Below are positions 18,914 to 28,748 of a stretch of 64,000 nt of DNA, in pieces. Within the stretch, counting starts at the first letter, position 1. The number at the start of each line of letters is the position of its first letter. Below the pieces are notes generated by a model that made no database searches, was not told where the DNA came from, and saw nothing but the letters and a program-made list of their open reading frames with translations. This DNA is from Salinarimonas rosea DSM 21201 (GTDB lineage Bacteria; Pseudomonadota; Alphaproteobacteria; Rhizobiales; Beijerinckiaceae), in NCBI RefSeq assembly GCF_000429045.1, contig NZ_AUBC01000010.1, positions 1-64,000 on the forward strand, written 5' to 3'. A program made the translations under genes and the position numbers.

Positions 18914-20539
18914 TCACCCCTCCCGCGCCATCTCGCGCAGCCTGAACTTCTGGATCTTGCCCGTCGAGGTCTTCGGGATCTCGGCGAAGACGACGTGGCG
19001 CGGGCACTTGTAGTGCGCCAGCCGCTCGCGGCAGAAGGCGACGATCTCGTCCGCCGTCGCCTCCATGCCGGGCTTGAGCTCGACGAAGGCGCAGGGCGTC
19101 TCGCCCCATTTCTCGTCGGGCTTCGCCACCACGCCGCAGGCGGCGATGGCGGGGTGGGCGTAGAGCACGTCCTCGACCTCGATCGAGGAGATGTTCTCGC
19201 CGCCCGAGATGATGATGTCCTTCGAGCGGTCCTTGAGCTGCACGTAGCCGTCCGGATGCGTCACGCCGAGGTCGCCGGAACGGAACCAGCCCCCGGCGAA
19301 GGCCTTCGCCGTGGCGCCGGGGTTCTTCAGGTAGCCCTTCATCACGACGTTGCCGCGCATCATCACCTCGCCCATCGTCGCGCCGTCGGCGGGGACGGGC
19401 GTCATCGTCTCCGGGTCGCGCACGGCGAGGCCCTCGAGCGCCGCGTAGCGCACGCCCTGGCGCGCCTTCTTCTGGGCGTAGGCAGCGGGCTCGAGCGCGT
19501 CCCATTCCGCGTGCCAATCGTTCACGACCGACGGGCCGTAGGTCTCGGTCAGGCCGTAGAGGTGGGTGACCGCGAAGCCCGCCTCGCGCATGGCGGCGAG
19601 CACCGATTCGGGCGGAGGCGCGGCGGCGGTGAAGAACTGGACCTCCCGGGGCAGCGGGCGCTTCTCGGCCTGCGGCGCGTTCAGCAGCGCCGCCATCACG
19701 ATCGGCGCGCCGCACAGGTGCGTCACGCCGTGATCGGCGATGGCGTCGTACATCGGCTTCGCCCGCACCTGGCGCAGGCAGACATGGGTGCCCGCGACCA
19801 CCGAGATCGACCAGGGAAAGCACCAGCCGTTGCAGTGGAACATCGGCAGGGTCCACAGGTACACCGGGTGCTTGCCCATGGAGCAGGTGACGATGTTGCC
19901 CGTCGCCAGCAGGTAGGCGCCGCGGTGGTGGTAGACGACGCCCTTGGGGTCCCCGGTCGTGCCGGACGTGTAGTTCAGCGTGATCGCGTCCCACTCGTCG
20001 CCCGGCGGGGACCAGGCGTAGTCCGGGTCGCCCTCGGCGAGGAAGTCCTCGTATTCCACGGCGCCGAGCCGCTCGCCCTCGCCGGAATATTCCGGGTCGT
20101 CGTAGTCGATCACCAGGATCTCGTGCTCGACCTGCGCGAGCGCGGCCTTGATCGTCCTGGAGAACTCCCGGTCGGTGACGAGCACCTTCGCCTCGCCGTG
20201 CTTCAGCGAGAAGGCGATGATGCCCGCGTCGAGGCGGGTGTTGAGCGTGTTGAGCACGCCGCCGGCCATCGGCACGCCGTAATGCGCCTCGAGCATCGCG
20301 GGCGTGTTCGCGAGCATCGCCGCCACCGTGTCCCCGCGCCCGATGCCGTGCTTCGCCAGCGCCGAGGCGAGGCGGCGCGCGCGGGCGTAGAACTCGGCGT
20401 AGGTCCGCCGCAGGGCACCGTGGACGATCGCCGTGCGCTCGGGGAACACGGTGGCCGCGCGTTCCAGGAAGCCGAGCGGCGTCAGCGGCTGGAAGTTCGC
20501 CGGGTTGCGATCGAGATCGCGGTCGTAGATCGTCTCCAT
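18914..20539 (-). CDS. Acyl-CoA synthetase (AMP-binding, class I adenylate-forming)
   Basis: ATP-dependent acyl-CoA ligase of 541 residues. The phosphate loop is YTSGTTGDPKG (near residue 187), the LYGLTETYGP motif follows, then GWFRSGDLGV, and the catalytic Lys near the end is in KTSTGKIQKF. Its N-terminus (DRDLDRNPANFQPLTPL) is typical of medium-chain or methylmercaptopropionyl-CoA ligase-like enzymes (FadD/DmdB-like), but substrate cannot be decided. The ATG at 20537-20539 has GGAGG upstream on its strand. It stands alone, divergent from recJ. Confidence 0.88.
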   Translation of the reverse strand: METIYDRDLDRNPANFQPLTPLGFLERAATVFPERTAIVHGALRRTYAEFYARARRLASALAKHGIGRGDTVAAMLANTPAMLEAHYGVPMAGGVLNTLNTRLDAGIIAFSLKHGEAKVLVTDREFSRTIKAALAQVEHEILVIDYDDPEYSGEGERLGAVEYEDFLAEGDPDYAWSPPGDEWDAITLNYTSGTTGDPKGVVYHHRGAYLLATGNIVTCSMGKHPVYLWTLPMFHCNGWCFPWSISVVAGTHVCLRQVRAKPMYDAIADHGVTHLCGAPIVMAALLNAPQAEKRPLPREVQFFTAAAPPPESVLAAMREAGFAVTHLYGLTETYGPSVVNDWHAEWDALEPAAYAQKKARQGVRYAALEGLAVRDPETMTPVPADGATMGEVMMRGNVVMKGYLKNPGATAKAFAGGWFRSGDLGVTHPDGYVQLKDRSKDIIISGGENISSIEVEDVLYAHPAIAACGVVAKPDEKWGETPCAFVELKPGMEATADEIVAFCRERLAHYKCPRHVVFAEIPKTSTGKIQKFRLREMAREG

Positions 20540-20823
20540 GACGTGTCCTCCGGGCGTGTCCTCGGCTCGTGTCGTGCACGCGCGCCCTCTCGTCGGAGAC
20601 GAGCGTAGCGGCGGGAGCGGGGGCGCCGCAATCGGAAGAATGAGGGCCCTGTCCCTGCGGCCGAACGACTCGGGCTCCTGTGGAGCGCGCCGGGTTCGGT
20701 GGTGCGCGCCCGTGTCGTCCCCTTGCCGCCCCTGTCCCGCCGTGGAACAAGGTTCGTTCGCGAAGGGGCGAATCCCGCGACCGGCGGCTTCGCCCGCCGA
20801 TCGGGGAGCGAGACGAGGACGGG

Positions 20824-22683
20824 ATGCTCGACACCGCAGCGCGCATCGATGGCCGCCACGCCGGCGACCATCCGGTCGCACCGGACCCGGACGGCCCGCG
20901 GGCCGTGCTCGAGGTCGCCCGCTCGATCACGGGCCGGCCCTGGCGCGAGCGGCTCGACGCGCGAACCAGCCTCGTCGCCACCGCGATCGCCCAGGCGCAC
21001 GGCCTGCCCGACGCCCTCGCCCGCGTCCTGGCCGGCCGCGGCGTGGCGCTCGAGGAGGCGCCGGGCTTCCTCGCGCCCAGGCTGCGCGACCTGATGCCCG
21101 ACCCCTCGACCCTCGTCGCCATGGACGCCGCCGCCGAGCGGCTCGCCCGCGCGGTGATGCGGCGCGAGCGCGTGGCGATCTTCGGGGACTACGACGTCGA
21201 CGGGGCCTGCTCGGCCGCGCTCCTCGCGCGCTTCCTCGGCGCGCTCGGGGTCGCGACGGAGATCCACATCCCCGATCGCATCACCGAGGGCTACGGCCCC
21301 AATGTCGGCGCGATCCGGGCGCTCGCGGAGGCCGGGGCCGGGCTCCTCGTCGCGGTCGATTGCGGCACGGCGAGCCACGAGCCCTTCGCCGAGGCGGCGC
21401 GGCTCGGCATGGACGTCGTCGTCCTCGACCACCACCAGGCGCCGGAGGCGCTGCCCGCCGTCGCGGCGCTGGTCAACCCGAACCGTCAGGACGACCTCTC
21501 CGGCCTGGGCCACCTCTGCGCGGCGGGCGTCGTCTTCCTCGCCCTCGTCGCGCTGGCGCGGCGCCTGCGCGGCGAGCCGTCGCTCGCCGGGCGGCTGCCG
21601 GACCTGATGGGCGAGCTCGACCTCGTGGCGCTCGCCACCGCCGCCGACGTGGTGCCGCTCGTGGGGCTCAACCGCGCCTTCGTGCGCCAGGGCCTCGCCG
21701 TGATGCGCGGGCGCGGCCGGCCGGGGCTGGCCGCGCTCCTCGACGCGGCCGGCCTCACGGCGGCGCCGGAGGCGTGGCATCTGGGCTACCTCGTCGGCCC
21801 CCGCATCAACGCCGGCGGGCGCGTCGGCGATGCCTCGCTCGGCGCGCGGCTGCTCGGCTGCACGGATCCGCTCGAGGCCGCCCGCATGGCCGAGGCGCTC
21901 GACCGCAACAACCGCGAGCGGCAGGTGATCGAGGCGGCGGCGCTGGAGGAGGCGGTCTCGCAGGCCGAGCGCAGCCTCGGCGCCGCCCCGGACGCGCCGG
22001 TTCTGGTCGTCGCGGGTGCCGACTGGCATCCCGGCATCGTCGGCCTCGTCGCGGCGCGGCTGAAGGAGCGATTCCGCCGCCCCGCCTTCGCCTTCGGCGC
22101 GCCGTCGCCCGAGGGGTTCGCGACCGGGTCCGGCCGCTCGGTGCCCGGCGCCGACATCGGCCGTGCCGTGCGTGCCGCGGTCGAGGCGGGGCTCGCCGCC
22201 AAGGGCGGCGGGCACGCCATGGCGGCGGGCGCGACGGTCGCCGTCGACGGGCTCGCCCGCTTCGGGGCCTTCGTCGCCGAGCGTCTCGCCGACCCCGTCG
22301 CCGCCGCCATGGCGGGGGACGCGCTCGATGTCGATGCGCGGCTCACCGCCGGCGGCGCGACGCCGGACCTGCTCGCGGCGCTGGAGCAGGCGGGCCCCTT
22401 CGGCGCGGGCTGCCCCGAGCCCGTCTTCGCCTTCGCCGCCCACCGCGTGACCCGCGCCCTCGTCGTCGGCACGGGCCACGTCAAGGCGACGCTCTCGGCG
22501 GGCGACGGACGCACCATCGACGCCATCGCCTTCCGCTGCGCCGAGGAGCCCCTCGGCCGCGCGCTGCTCGAGGCGCAGGGGAGACCACTCCACGTCGCGG
22601 CCTCGTTGACCCGCAACGCGTGGGGCGGCCGCACCCGCATCGAGGCCCGGGTGGTCGACGCGGCGGTGCCCGTATCCGGCTGA
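20824..22683 (+). CDS. recJ: Single-stranded-DNA-specific exonuclease RecJ
   Basis: 5'-3' single-strand exonuclease for recombination and mismatch repair. The 619 residues carry the DHH-phosphoesterase motifs in order: IFGDYDVDGACS, VDCGTASHE, LDHHQAPE and ATAADVVPL, followed by GPRINAGGRVGDA. The C-terminal DHHA1 region has AAKGGGHAMAAG. The length is slightly longer than the 560-580 common elsewhere, because of an N-terminal extension. The ATG at 20824 sits after a GA-rich stretch. Confidence 0.95.
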   Translation: MLDTAARIDGRHAGDHPVAPDPDGPRAVLEVARSITGRPWRERLDARTSLVATAIAQAHGLPDALARVLAGRGVALEEAPGFLAPRLRDLMPDPSTLVAMDAAAERLARAVMRRERVAIFGDYDVDGACSAALLARFLGALGVATEIHIPDRITEGYGPNVGAIRALAEAGAGLLVAVDCGTASHEPFAEAARLGMDVVVLDHHQAPEALPAVAALVNPNRQDDLSGLGHLCAAGVVFLALVALARRLRGEPSLAGRLPDLMGELDLVALATAADVVPLVGLNRAFVRQGLAVMRGRGRPGLAALLDAAGLTAAPEAWHLGYLVGPRINAGGRVGDASLGARLLGCTDPLEAARMAEALDRNNRERQVIEAAALEEAVSQAERSLGAAPDAPVLVVAGADWHPGIVGLVAARLKERFRRPAFAFGAPSPEGFATGSGRSVPGADIGRAVRAAVEAGLAAKGGGHAMAAGATVAVDGLARFGAFVAERLADPVAAAMAGDALDVDARLTAGGATPDLLAALEQAGPFGAGCPEPVFAFAAHRVTRALVVGTGHVKATLSAGDGRTIDAIAFRCAEEPLGRALLEAQGRPLHVAASLTRNAWGGRTRIEARVVDAAVPVSG

Positions 22684-22915
22684 AGCGGGCGGCGTCGGCG
22701 CTCGTGCTTGCGCGACGCGACCCTGCACGGCTTCGCCCCGGTGCGCTCACCCGTGTCGTGGCGCTGTGTCGAGAGACGGCACGATCGACGTGCCGAGGGT
22801 CCTGCGTCCGGGCGCAAGACGCGACGACCGGCTTGGCCCGCGGGCGTCGCCGGCGGAGCACCGGGTCATCCGTGTCTCGGAGTCACCCGCGTCTCGGGCA
22901 GGACAAGTGGGAAAG

Positions 22916-22991
22916 TGGTGCCGCAAGAGGGACTCGAACCCCCGACCCCATCATTACGAATGACGTGCTCTACCACCTGAGCTATTGCGGC
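22916..22991 (-). tRNA. tRNA-Thr (anticodon CGT)
   Basis: A 76-base cloverleaf read on the minus strand. The 7-bp acceptor stem (GCCGCAA/TTGCGGC) is perfect. The anticodon arm is CGTCA-TTCGTAA-TGATG with anticodon CGT at 22956-22958. The T arm is GGGGG-TTCGAGT-CCCTC. Discriminator A and the CCA end are encoded (22916-22919). It decodes ACG threonine codons. Confidence 0.97.
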
Positions 22992-23067
22992 TGAAGGCGC
23001 GGCACCGCGGTGGTGCCGGACGCTTTCGAGGCGCCCTCCATAAAGGCAGCCGGCGCGGTTGGCAAGC

Positions 23068-23100
23068 GGCCCGCGGCGCCTTTTTCGCGCGCCGCGGGCC
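23068..23100 (-). terminator. Terminator-like hairpin after the hemC-hemD-Mic60-HemY operon
   Basis: A perfect 12-bp stem (GGCCCGCGGCGC with GCGCCGCGGGCC) encloses a 9-base loop that contains the run of T or A. It lies nine bases past the HemY-like stop codon. No U-tail follows, so its terminator role is inferred from strength and position. Confidence 0.6.
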
Positions 23101-23109
23101 GCCGGTCGA

Positions 23110-25293
23110 TCAGCCGAACAGGCGGAAACGCCGCGGCTTGGGCTCGTCCTCGATGCCGGGATCGTCCGGCGCGCGCCCCGCGAAGGCGGGCGTTTCGCTC
23201 TCCTCGGGCGCGGACGCCGCGGTGGAGGCGGGGGCGCGGGCGGGGGCCGGCGTTTCCTCGACGCGACGCCCGGCGGCGAGCGCCGAGTCGAGCTCGGCGC
23301 GCTCGCGGCTCATCCAGCCGCCGCGGGGCGGCGTCGGGCCGGCAGAGGCACCGGGGGAGGCACCAGGGGAGGCACCAGGGGCCGGGACCGCGCCGGCGTG
23401 GAGCTCCGGCTGCTGCGTCGCGGACGGCTCGGCCTTCCCCGTCGTGACCGCCGCGGGGGCCGGCGCCGGGGTCTCGCGGCGGATCGGGTCGAACCGCTTT
23501 TCGGCAACGGGCGCAGGAGACGGCGCGGGCGCCGGCTCGGCGACCGGAACCGGCTGCGGACGGGGCGGCGGGGCGGGCTCGGGCGGGGGCTGCGGCACGA
23601 GCCGCGCGGCGTAGCCGGAACTCGCGGCTGCCGGCGCGGCTGCCGGAGCAGGCGTGGGAGCCGGAGCGGGCGTGGGAGCGGGAGCCGCTGCGGGTGCCGG
23701 GCGCACCGGCTGCTCGGCCCCCGTCGCGACGGCCGCCGGAGCGACCACGGGCGACGGCGTCGCCGGCGCCGGCTCGGAGGCAGGCTTCGGTTCCGGCTCC
23801 GCGGCACGCTCCACCGCCGGCTCCACCGAAGGCTTCGGCTCCGGAGCCAGAACCTGCGCGTCCTCGGTGCGCGGCGGCAGCGCCTTGGCGACGGGGGCGA
23901 GCGTCGCGCCGTGGTAGACCGGCGCCTCGAGCGACGCGAGCGCGTCGTCCGGCCGCTGGTCGAGATCGCCGACGACCGAATCGACCACCGTCGTCCCCGC
24001 CCCGCCGAGCACCTCCGGCGGCTGCTTCCACTCGAAGGCGTCCAGCCGGCCGGTCGCGGGCGACATCGGCGCCCAGCGGTCGGAGACGATGCCGTCGGCG
24101 ACCCAGGCCTTGTCGCGCGGGGCGTGGACGGCGCGCGCGAGCCACTCGCGCACCTTCACCGTCGGGCCGTGCTCGAGCCGCTCGATGTCCGCCATCAAAA
24201 GGCACACGCGCACGCTGGGGCGCTCGCCGACGAGCGGCTCGATGGTCTGGCGCGCCCGCGCGAAGTCGCGGGCGTCGAGCGCGGCGCGGCCGAGCGCGAG
24301 CCGACCCTCGACCGACCAGGTCGAGAGCGTGGCCAGCCGCTCGGCGCGCTTGAGCCGGTCGTGGGTCGAATCGCCGATTCGCAGATGCGTGTAGACGTCC
24401 GCGATCTCCGGGTGCGGCGTCGTCTTCCAGGCCGTCTCCAGGATCTTCGCCGCCTTGCGCAGCTCGAGCCGTTTCGACAGGATCCGCCCGGCCAGAGCCG
24501 CCGCCGGCGTGAGGTCCGGCGCGAGGCGCAGCGCCTCCTTGGCCTTCTGCAGCGCGGTCTCCTCGTCCTTCTCGCCGCGCGAGAGCGCGTCGGCCGCGAG
24601 CAGCACGGCGCGCTGGCGCTTGGCGGTCGCCTTGTCGACGAGACCCAGCGCGGCGCGGCGCTCGACGACGTCGAGCGCGCCCGCCCAGTCGCCGCGGGCG
24701 ACATGGGACTCGAGCACCGCCTCGTTCGCCCAGGTTGCGGCGGGGGCGAGGCGCGCCGCCTCCTGCGCGTAGGCGAGGGCCGCGTCGCGATCGTTGCGCT
24801 GGCGTGCCTCGACGTGCAGGCCGCGCAGGCCGAGCACGCGGGTCTCGTCGTTCTCGGCCATGGCGCGGAAGGCGCTCTCGGCCTCGTGGCGGTCGCCGCT
24901 CATCTGCGCCGCCTGGGCGCGCAGCAGCAGCACGAGGGGCTCGTCCGCGCGCAGCCAGCGCTGCGCCTCGCGGGCGTAGCGGCGCGCCGCGGCCTCGTCC
25001 CCGGCGCCCACGGCGACCATGCCGCGCGAGAGCGCGACGAGGCCCTTGCGGCGCTTCCGGGCGACGGAGGCCTCCGCCATCTTCTCGGGCGCCCGGAACA
25101 GCCAGCGCACGAGGGCCTCGACGAGGAGGAACGCGAGCACCGCGACGAGCAGCAGGATCGCCGCCAACGCGAGGCCGACGGAATAGCTCACGCCGTCCCA
25201 GATGAACGCCACCCGTCCGGGCTGGTCCGCGAGCCAGATGGCGCCGGCGGCGAGCGCGGCGACGACGGCGAGGTAGAGGAGAACGCGCCACAT
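23110..25293 (-). CDS. HemY N-terminal-domain/TPR membrane protein
   Basis: A 727-residue inner-membrane protein of the HemY_N family, not an enzyme of heme synthesis itself. Two membrane segments lie at about residues 4-22 and 37-62. A TPR-like helical region (about 75-400) follows. The C-terminal 300 residues are Pro/Ala/Glu-rich low complexity, including tandem GASP repeats. It is the last gene of hemC-hemD-Mic60-this, 13 bases after the Mic60 gene. In Alphaproteobacteria this neighbour of Mic60 is known as Orf52. Its role is uncertain; a membrane-organising scaffold is plausible. Confidence 0.85.
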   Translation of the reverse strand: MWRVLLYLAVVAALAAGAIWLADQPGRVAFIWDGVSYSVGLALAAILLLVAVLAFLLVEALVRWLFRAPEKMAEASVARKRRKGLVALSRGMVAVGAGDEAAARRYAREAQRWLRADEPLVLLLRAQAAQMSGDRHEAESAFRAMAENDETRVLGLRGLHVEARQRNDRDAALAYAQEAARLAPAATWANEAVLESHVARGDWAGALDVVERRAALGLVDKATAKRQRAVLLAADALSRGEKDEETALQKAKEALRLAPDLTPAAALAGRILSKRLELRKAAKILETAWKTTPHPEIADVYTHLRIGDSTHDRLKRAERLATLSTWSVEGRLALGRAALDARDFARARQTIEPLVGERPSVRVCLLMADIERLEHGPTVKVREWLARAVHAPRDKAWVADGIVSDRWAPMSPATGRLDAFEWKQPPEVLGGAGTTVVDSVVGDLDQRPDDALASLEAPVYHGATLAPVAKALPPRTEDAQVLAPEPKPSVEPAVERAAEPEPKPASEPAPATPSPVVAPAAVATGAEQPVRPAPAAAPAPTPAPAPTPAPAAAPAAASSGYAARLVPQPPPEPAPPPRPQPVPVAEPAPAPSPAPVAEKRFDPIRRETPAPAPAAVTTGKAEPSATQQPELHAGAVPAPGASPGASPGASAGPTPPRGGWMSRERAELDSALAAGRRVEETPAPARAPASTAASAPEESETPAFAGRAPDDPGIEDEPKPRRFRLFG

Positions 25294-25306
25294 GATCGTG
25301 TCTTCC

Positions 25307-26797
25307 TTACTGTGCCTGCGGCGCGAGCGCCGCGCTGGCCGCCTCGACGGCCGACCGGGCCGCCTCGCCCGCCGCGATGCGCGCCTCGAGCAGATCGGCG
25401 AAATCGCGCGACGCGTCCTTCCCGGCCTCCGGGAGCTCCCGCCAGGCCGCGAGCGCCGCCTCGAGCTCGCCGAGCGCCAGGGCGCGCGCGACGGTCGCAG
25501 TGGGATCGAGCGCCGGCTCGCCGGGGGTCTCGAGCCCCTCGACGGGCTCCACGCGCACGGCGCGGGCGAACAGGCCCTCGAAGAAAGAACCGACGCCGTC
25601 CTGCGTCGGGTCCTCGGGCGTGAAGGCGCGGCGCACGAGCGGGCCGACCTCGGCGAAGGCGGCGTGCAGCTCCTCGGCCGTCGGTGCGCCGGTCTCGGCG
25701 AAGGGCGCGAGATCGGCGACGATGCCCTCGTCGATGCCCGTCGCCTGCAGCGTGCCGAGCGCGCTCGCGTACGGCGTGCCGGCGGGGAGCGCGCTGGCGA
25801 TGGCGTTCGCCGCGGTGATGCCGAGATAGGCCTGCCGCGTGGCCTGCGCCTCCGCGGCGACGCTCTCGCGCAGCGCCCGCATCTGGGCCTGAGCCTCGCC
25901 GACGGCGCTCCGCGCCTCCTCGGCGGCTGCGGTCGCCTCGTCGATGCGCCCGACCTCCGAGCCGAGGCTCTCGAGGCGCGGGGCGATCTCCTCGTCGATG
26001 CGCGTCGCGAGGGCGGCGATCCGGTCCTCGAGCTGGGCGATGCGCTCGACGCCGGGTGCGGCGGCCGCGGTCTCCTCGGCGGCCTGGGCGGTCTCCTCGA
26101 CCGCTGCGAGGCGGCTCTCGATCTCGGCGATCGCCTCCTGCGCGCCCGGCGCGGTCTGCGCGACGGTCTCGGCCTGCTGCCGCGCGGCCTCGGCGCTCTC
26201 GCGCGCCTCGGTCGCCCGAGTCTCGACGACGGTGATCCGTTCCTCGATCGCGGCCGTGTCGGCGCCCTCCCGGAAGAGGGCGTCGTAGGCGACGAGGAGG
26301 CCCGCGACCACCACGGCGGCGACGATCGCGGCGACGAGACCGCCCGACCCGCCGCGCTGCTCCTCGACCGGCGCCTGCCGCGGCGCCTCGACGGCGGCGG
26401 AGGCGGCGATCTCGTCGGCGGAGGCGGGCGGCGTCGCGGCGGGGGTGGTGTAAGCGGCGGAAGCGGCGGTCGACGCGTCGCGCGCCGGCTCGGGTGCGGC
26501 CGCGACCTCGGGGGGCGGGGCACCGGCGGGCGACGCCTCGGCGGCGGTCGCGCCCGGGGGCTCGGCCGTGGCGGCCGCGGGCTTCGCGGCGGGAGGCGCG
26601 GGCGCGATGCGCTTCTCGTCGGTGACGATGAGCGTCGAGGACGGCGCGGACGTCTTCGGCGCGGACGTCGCCGGCGCGGAGCCTGGCGCCTGCGGAGCGG
26701 CTTCGGCCGCGCCGTCGGCGGCAGCCTCCGGCTTGCGCGACGCGTTGCCTTGGGGCCGCTCGTTGCGGCCCGCTCGGGAGGAGGGTCTCTTCGTCAC
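25307..26797 (-). CDS. Mic60/mitofilin-like inner-membrane protein
   Basis: A 496-residue homologue of mitochondrial Mic60 as found in Alphaproteobacteria. An N-terminal Ala/Pro-rich cytoplasmic stretch (residues 1-150) is followed by one membrane segment (about 152-170, GGLVAAIVAAVVVAGLLVAY), a long coiled coil (about 180-320, Glu/Ala-rich), and a C-terminal mitofilin signature region (AFTPEDPTQDGVGSFFEGLF). Known alphaproteobacterial Mic60 shapes intracytoplasmic membrane invaginations and is encoded next to hem genes, as here. The hemD gene is 102 bases upstream. Confidence 0.85.
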   Translation of the reverse strand: MTKRPSSRAGRNERPQGNASRKPEAAADGAAEAAPQAPGSAPATSAPKTSAPSSTLIVTDEKRIAPAPPAAKPAAATAEPPGATAAEASPAGAPPPEVAAAPEPARDASTAASAAYTTPAATPPASADEIAASAAVEAPRQAPVEEQRGGSGGLVAAIVAAVVVAGLLVAYDALFREGADTAAIEERITVVETRATEARESAEAARQQAETVAQTAPGAQEAIAEIESRLAAVEETAQAAEETAAAAPGVERIAQLEDRIAALATRIDEEIAPRLESLGSEVGRIDEATAAAEEARSAVGEAQAQMRALRESVAAEAQATRQAYLGITAANAIASALPAGTPYASALGTLQATGIDEGIVADLAPFAETGAPTAEELHAAFAEVGPLVRRAFTPEDPTQDGVGSFFEGLFARAVRVEPVEGLETPGEPALDPTATVARALALGELEAALAAWRELPEAGKDASRDFADLLEARIAAGEAARSAVEAASAALAPQAQ

Positions 26798-26899
26798 GTC
26801 GTCCTTCCGCCTGGTATCACCGCGCGGGGAACGCGGCGGCTCGTCTCGTCGGTCTACACCGTCGGATGCCCGGGTGGCACCTCGAACCTTAGCATTGGT

Positions 26900-27664
26900 T
26901 CAACGCGCGGCGCGACATCTTGCTCCAAAGGCCAAGCTCGCGGCGTCCGCAAAAACGCGAAGCAGCGCGCTCTCCGAAGGTTCCGCCGCAATCGCGATCC
27001 GCCGCGCGCCCCCCGCGCGCAACGGTTCCGCCGCGTCCGGCGAGATGGCGGCGTGGAGCATCCCGGGCAGGCGATCGGCGAGCCCGGCGCCGGCCACAGC
27101 CGCGACGAAGAGCGTCGCGCTGCGGCGGGAATAGTGGAGCGCGGCGTCGACCGCGCCCGCCGCGAGCGCCGCCCGCGCCGTCTCGTCGAGCGGCACGGAC
27201 GCGGCCTCGTAGGCGGGCCAGGTGGCGACGACGTAGCCGGACGTGCGCAGGGTCGCGTCCGGCTCCGCCTTCCGATCGCGCCCTCCGACATGGAGGAAGC
27301 GCGTGCCGGGGGAGAACGTCTCGCGCACCCGCTCGATCATCGAGACGGCGTCGCCCTCGGCGGTCGCCACGTCGCGCCCGCCCGCGGCGCGCACGGCCTC
27401 GGCCGTCCGATCGCCGACCGCCAGGATCGGCGTGCGCGCGAGATCGATGGGCGCCCGCTCGAGGAAGGGCGCGGCCTTCGCGCTCGTCACCAGCACGGCG
27501 TCGAACGGGCCCTCCGGCGGCGGCTCGCCGGTGGCGCGGGTCTCGATCAGGGGCGCGACGAGCGTGCGGAAGCCCTCCGCCTCGAGCCGTGCCGCGGTGC
27601 GGCGCGCGTCCTCCGCGGCCCGGCAGACGAGCACGAGCGGCGCCGATGCCGGCTGCGCGCTCAC
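26900..27664 (-). CDS. hemD: Uroporphyrinogen-III synthase HemD
   Basis: Converts hydroxymethylbilane to uroporphyrinogen III. The 254-residue protein has the HemD fold signatures, weakly conserved as usual: VLVTSAKA, ILAVGDRTAEAV, FLHVGGRDRK and ALHYSRRSA. The GTG start at 27664 overlaps the hemC stop (GTGA, 27661-27664), so it is translationally coupled to hemC. Position is the strongest evidence, supported by the motifs. Confidence 0.9.
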   Translation of the reverse strand: MSAQPASAPLVLVCRAAEDARRTAARLEAEGFRTLVAPLIETRATGEPPPEGPFDAVLVTSAKAAPFLERAPIDLARTPILAVGDRTAEAVRAAGGRDVATAEGDAVSMIERVRETFSPGTRFLHVGGRDRKAEPDATLRTSGYVVATWPAYEAASVPLDETARAALAAGAVDAALHYSRRSATLFVAAVAGAGLADRLPGMLHAAISPDAAEPLRAGGARRIAIAAEPSESALLRVFADAASLAFGARCRAAR

Positions 27665-28614
27665 CCGGCATGCCCCGCGAAGAAGCCGGCGGGCAGGCGG
27701 GCCTTGATCCGCGCGCCGAGGTCGGCGCCGAGGCGGGCGGCGTCGGCGAGCGGCGCCTCGCCCTCGTCCTCCACCGCCTCCGACCCGTCCGGGCGCAGGA
27801 CGAGGCCCTTGAGCCGGATGCGGTCGCCGTCGAGGCGAGCGTGACCGGCGATCGGCGTGCGGCAGGAGCCGTCGAGCACGCCGAGGAAGGCGCGCTCGGC
27901 GGCGAGCTGCGTGCCCGTCGGTGCGTGGCAGACGGCGGCTGCGGCCGCGTGCGCCGCCTCGTCCTCCTCGCGCACGACGATAGCGATGGCGCCCTGCGCG
28001 ACCGCGGGCAGGAAGGCGTCGATATCGAGCGCGGCGGCGGCGAGGTGGGCGAGCCCGAGCCGGTTGAGCCCGGCCATGGCCAGCAGCGTCGCGCCGTACT
28101 CCCCCGCCTCGATCTTGGCGAGCCGGGTGCCGACGTTGCCGCGCAGGAGCGCCACCTCGAGATCGGGCCGCAGGCGTCGCACCAGCGCCTGGCGCCGCAG
28201 CGAGGCGCTGCCGACGACGGTGCCGGGGGGCAGCGTCTCGAAGGAGGTCGCCCCCTTGCAGATCAGCGCGTCGCGCACGTCCTCGCGCGGCAGGAAGCCG
28301 GCGATGACGAGGCCCGGCGGCAGGTCGTTGGGCAGGTCCTTGCCGGAATGGACGGTGACGTCGACCCGGCCCGCGAGCTGGGCCTCGTCGATCTCCTTGG
28401 TGAACAGGCCCTTGCCGCCGGCCTCCGAGAGGGCGCGGTCCTGGATCATGTCGCCGGAGGTCTTGATCACCTCGAGCGGGAAGCGCTCCGGCTCGATCCC
28501 GAGCGCTTCCGAGAGCCGCTTCTGCGTCTCCCGTGCCTGGGCCAGCGCGAGCGGGCTGCCGCGGGTTCCGATGACGAAGGCCGTGCTCGTGTCGCGCGCC
28601 GCGCCGGTGCTCAT
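27661..28614 (-). CDS. hemC: Hydroxymethylbilane synthase (porphobilinogen deaminase) HemC
   Basis: Polymerises four porphobilinogen molecules into hydroxymethylbilane. The 317-residue protein carries IGTRGSPLALAQA, VHSGKDLPNDLP, the SASLRRQA motif, and the dipyrromethane-cofactor Cys in LDGSCRTPIAGHA. The ATG at 28612-28614 has GGGGAGAAA upstream and is preferred over an upstream in-frame ATG at 28704, which would overlap the region before tsaD. It heads a four-gene minus-strand operon and is divergent from tsaD. Confidence 0.96.
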   Translation of the reverse strand: MSTGAARDTSTAFVIGTRGSPLALAQARETQKRLSEALGIEPERFPLEVIKTSGDMIQDRALSEAGGKGLFTKEIDEAQLAGRVDVTVHSGKDLPNDLPPGLVIAGFLPREDVRDALICKGATSFETLPPGTVVGSASLRRQALVRRLRPDLEVALLRGNVGTRLAKIEAGEYGATLLAMAGLNRLGLAHLAAAALDIDAFLPAVAQGAIAIVVREEDEAAHAAAAAVCHAPTGTQLAAERAFLGVLDGSCRTPIAGHARLDGDRIRLKGLVLRPDGSEAVEDEGEAPLADAARLGADLGARIKARLPAGFFAGHAG

Positions 28615-28748
28615 GTCGGTGTTTCTCCCCTCGCGCGCGTTCCCTTCGGCGCGGGCGGGGACTATAGGTGCGGCGGACGGGGCGCGGAAGTTCGGGGAAG
28701 GCACGATCCACCCCGAGCCCGTGCGACAACGGAGGCGGCGAGGCGACC

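Noticed and set aside
23300-23400. CRISPR-like array in the HemY-like gene
   Set aside because: The short repeats are in-frame GASP codons of a low-complexity protein tail, with no spacers.
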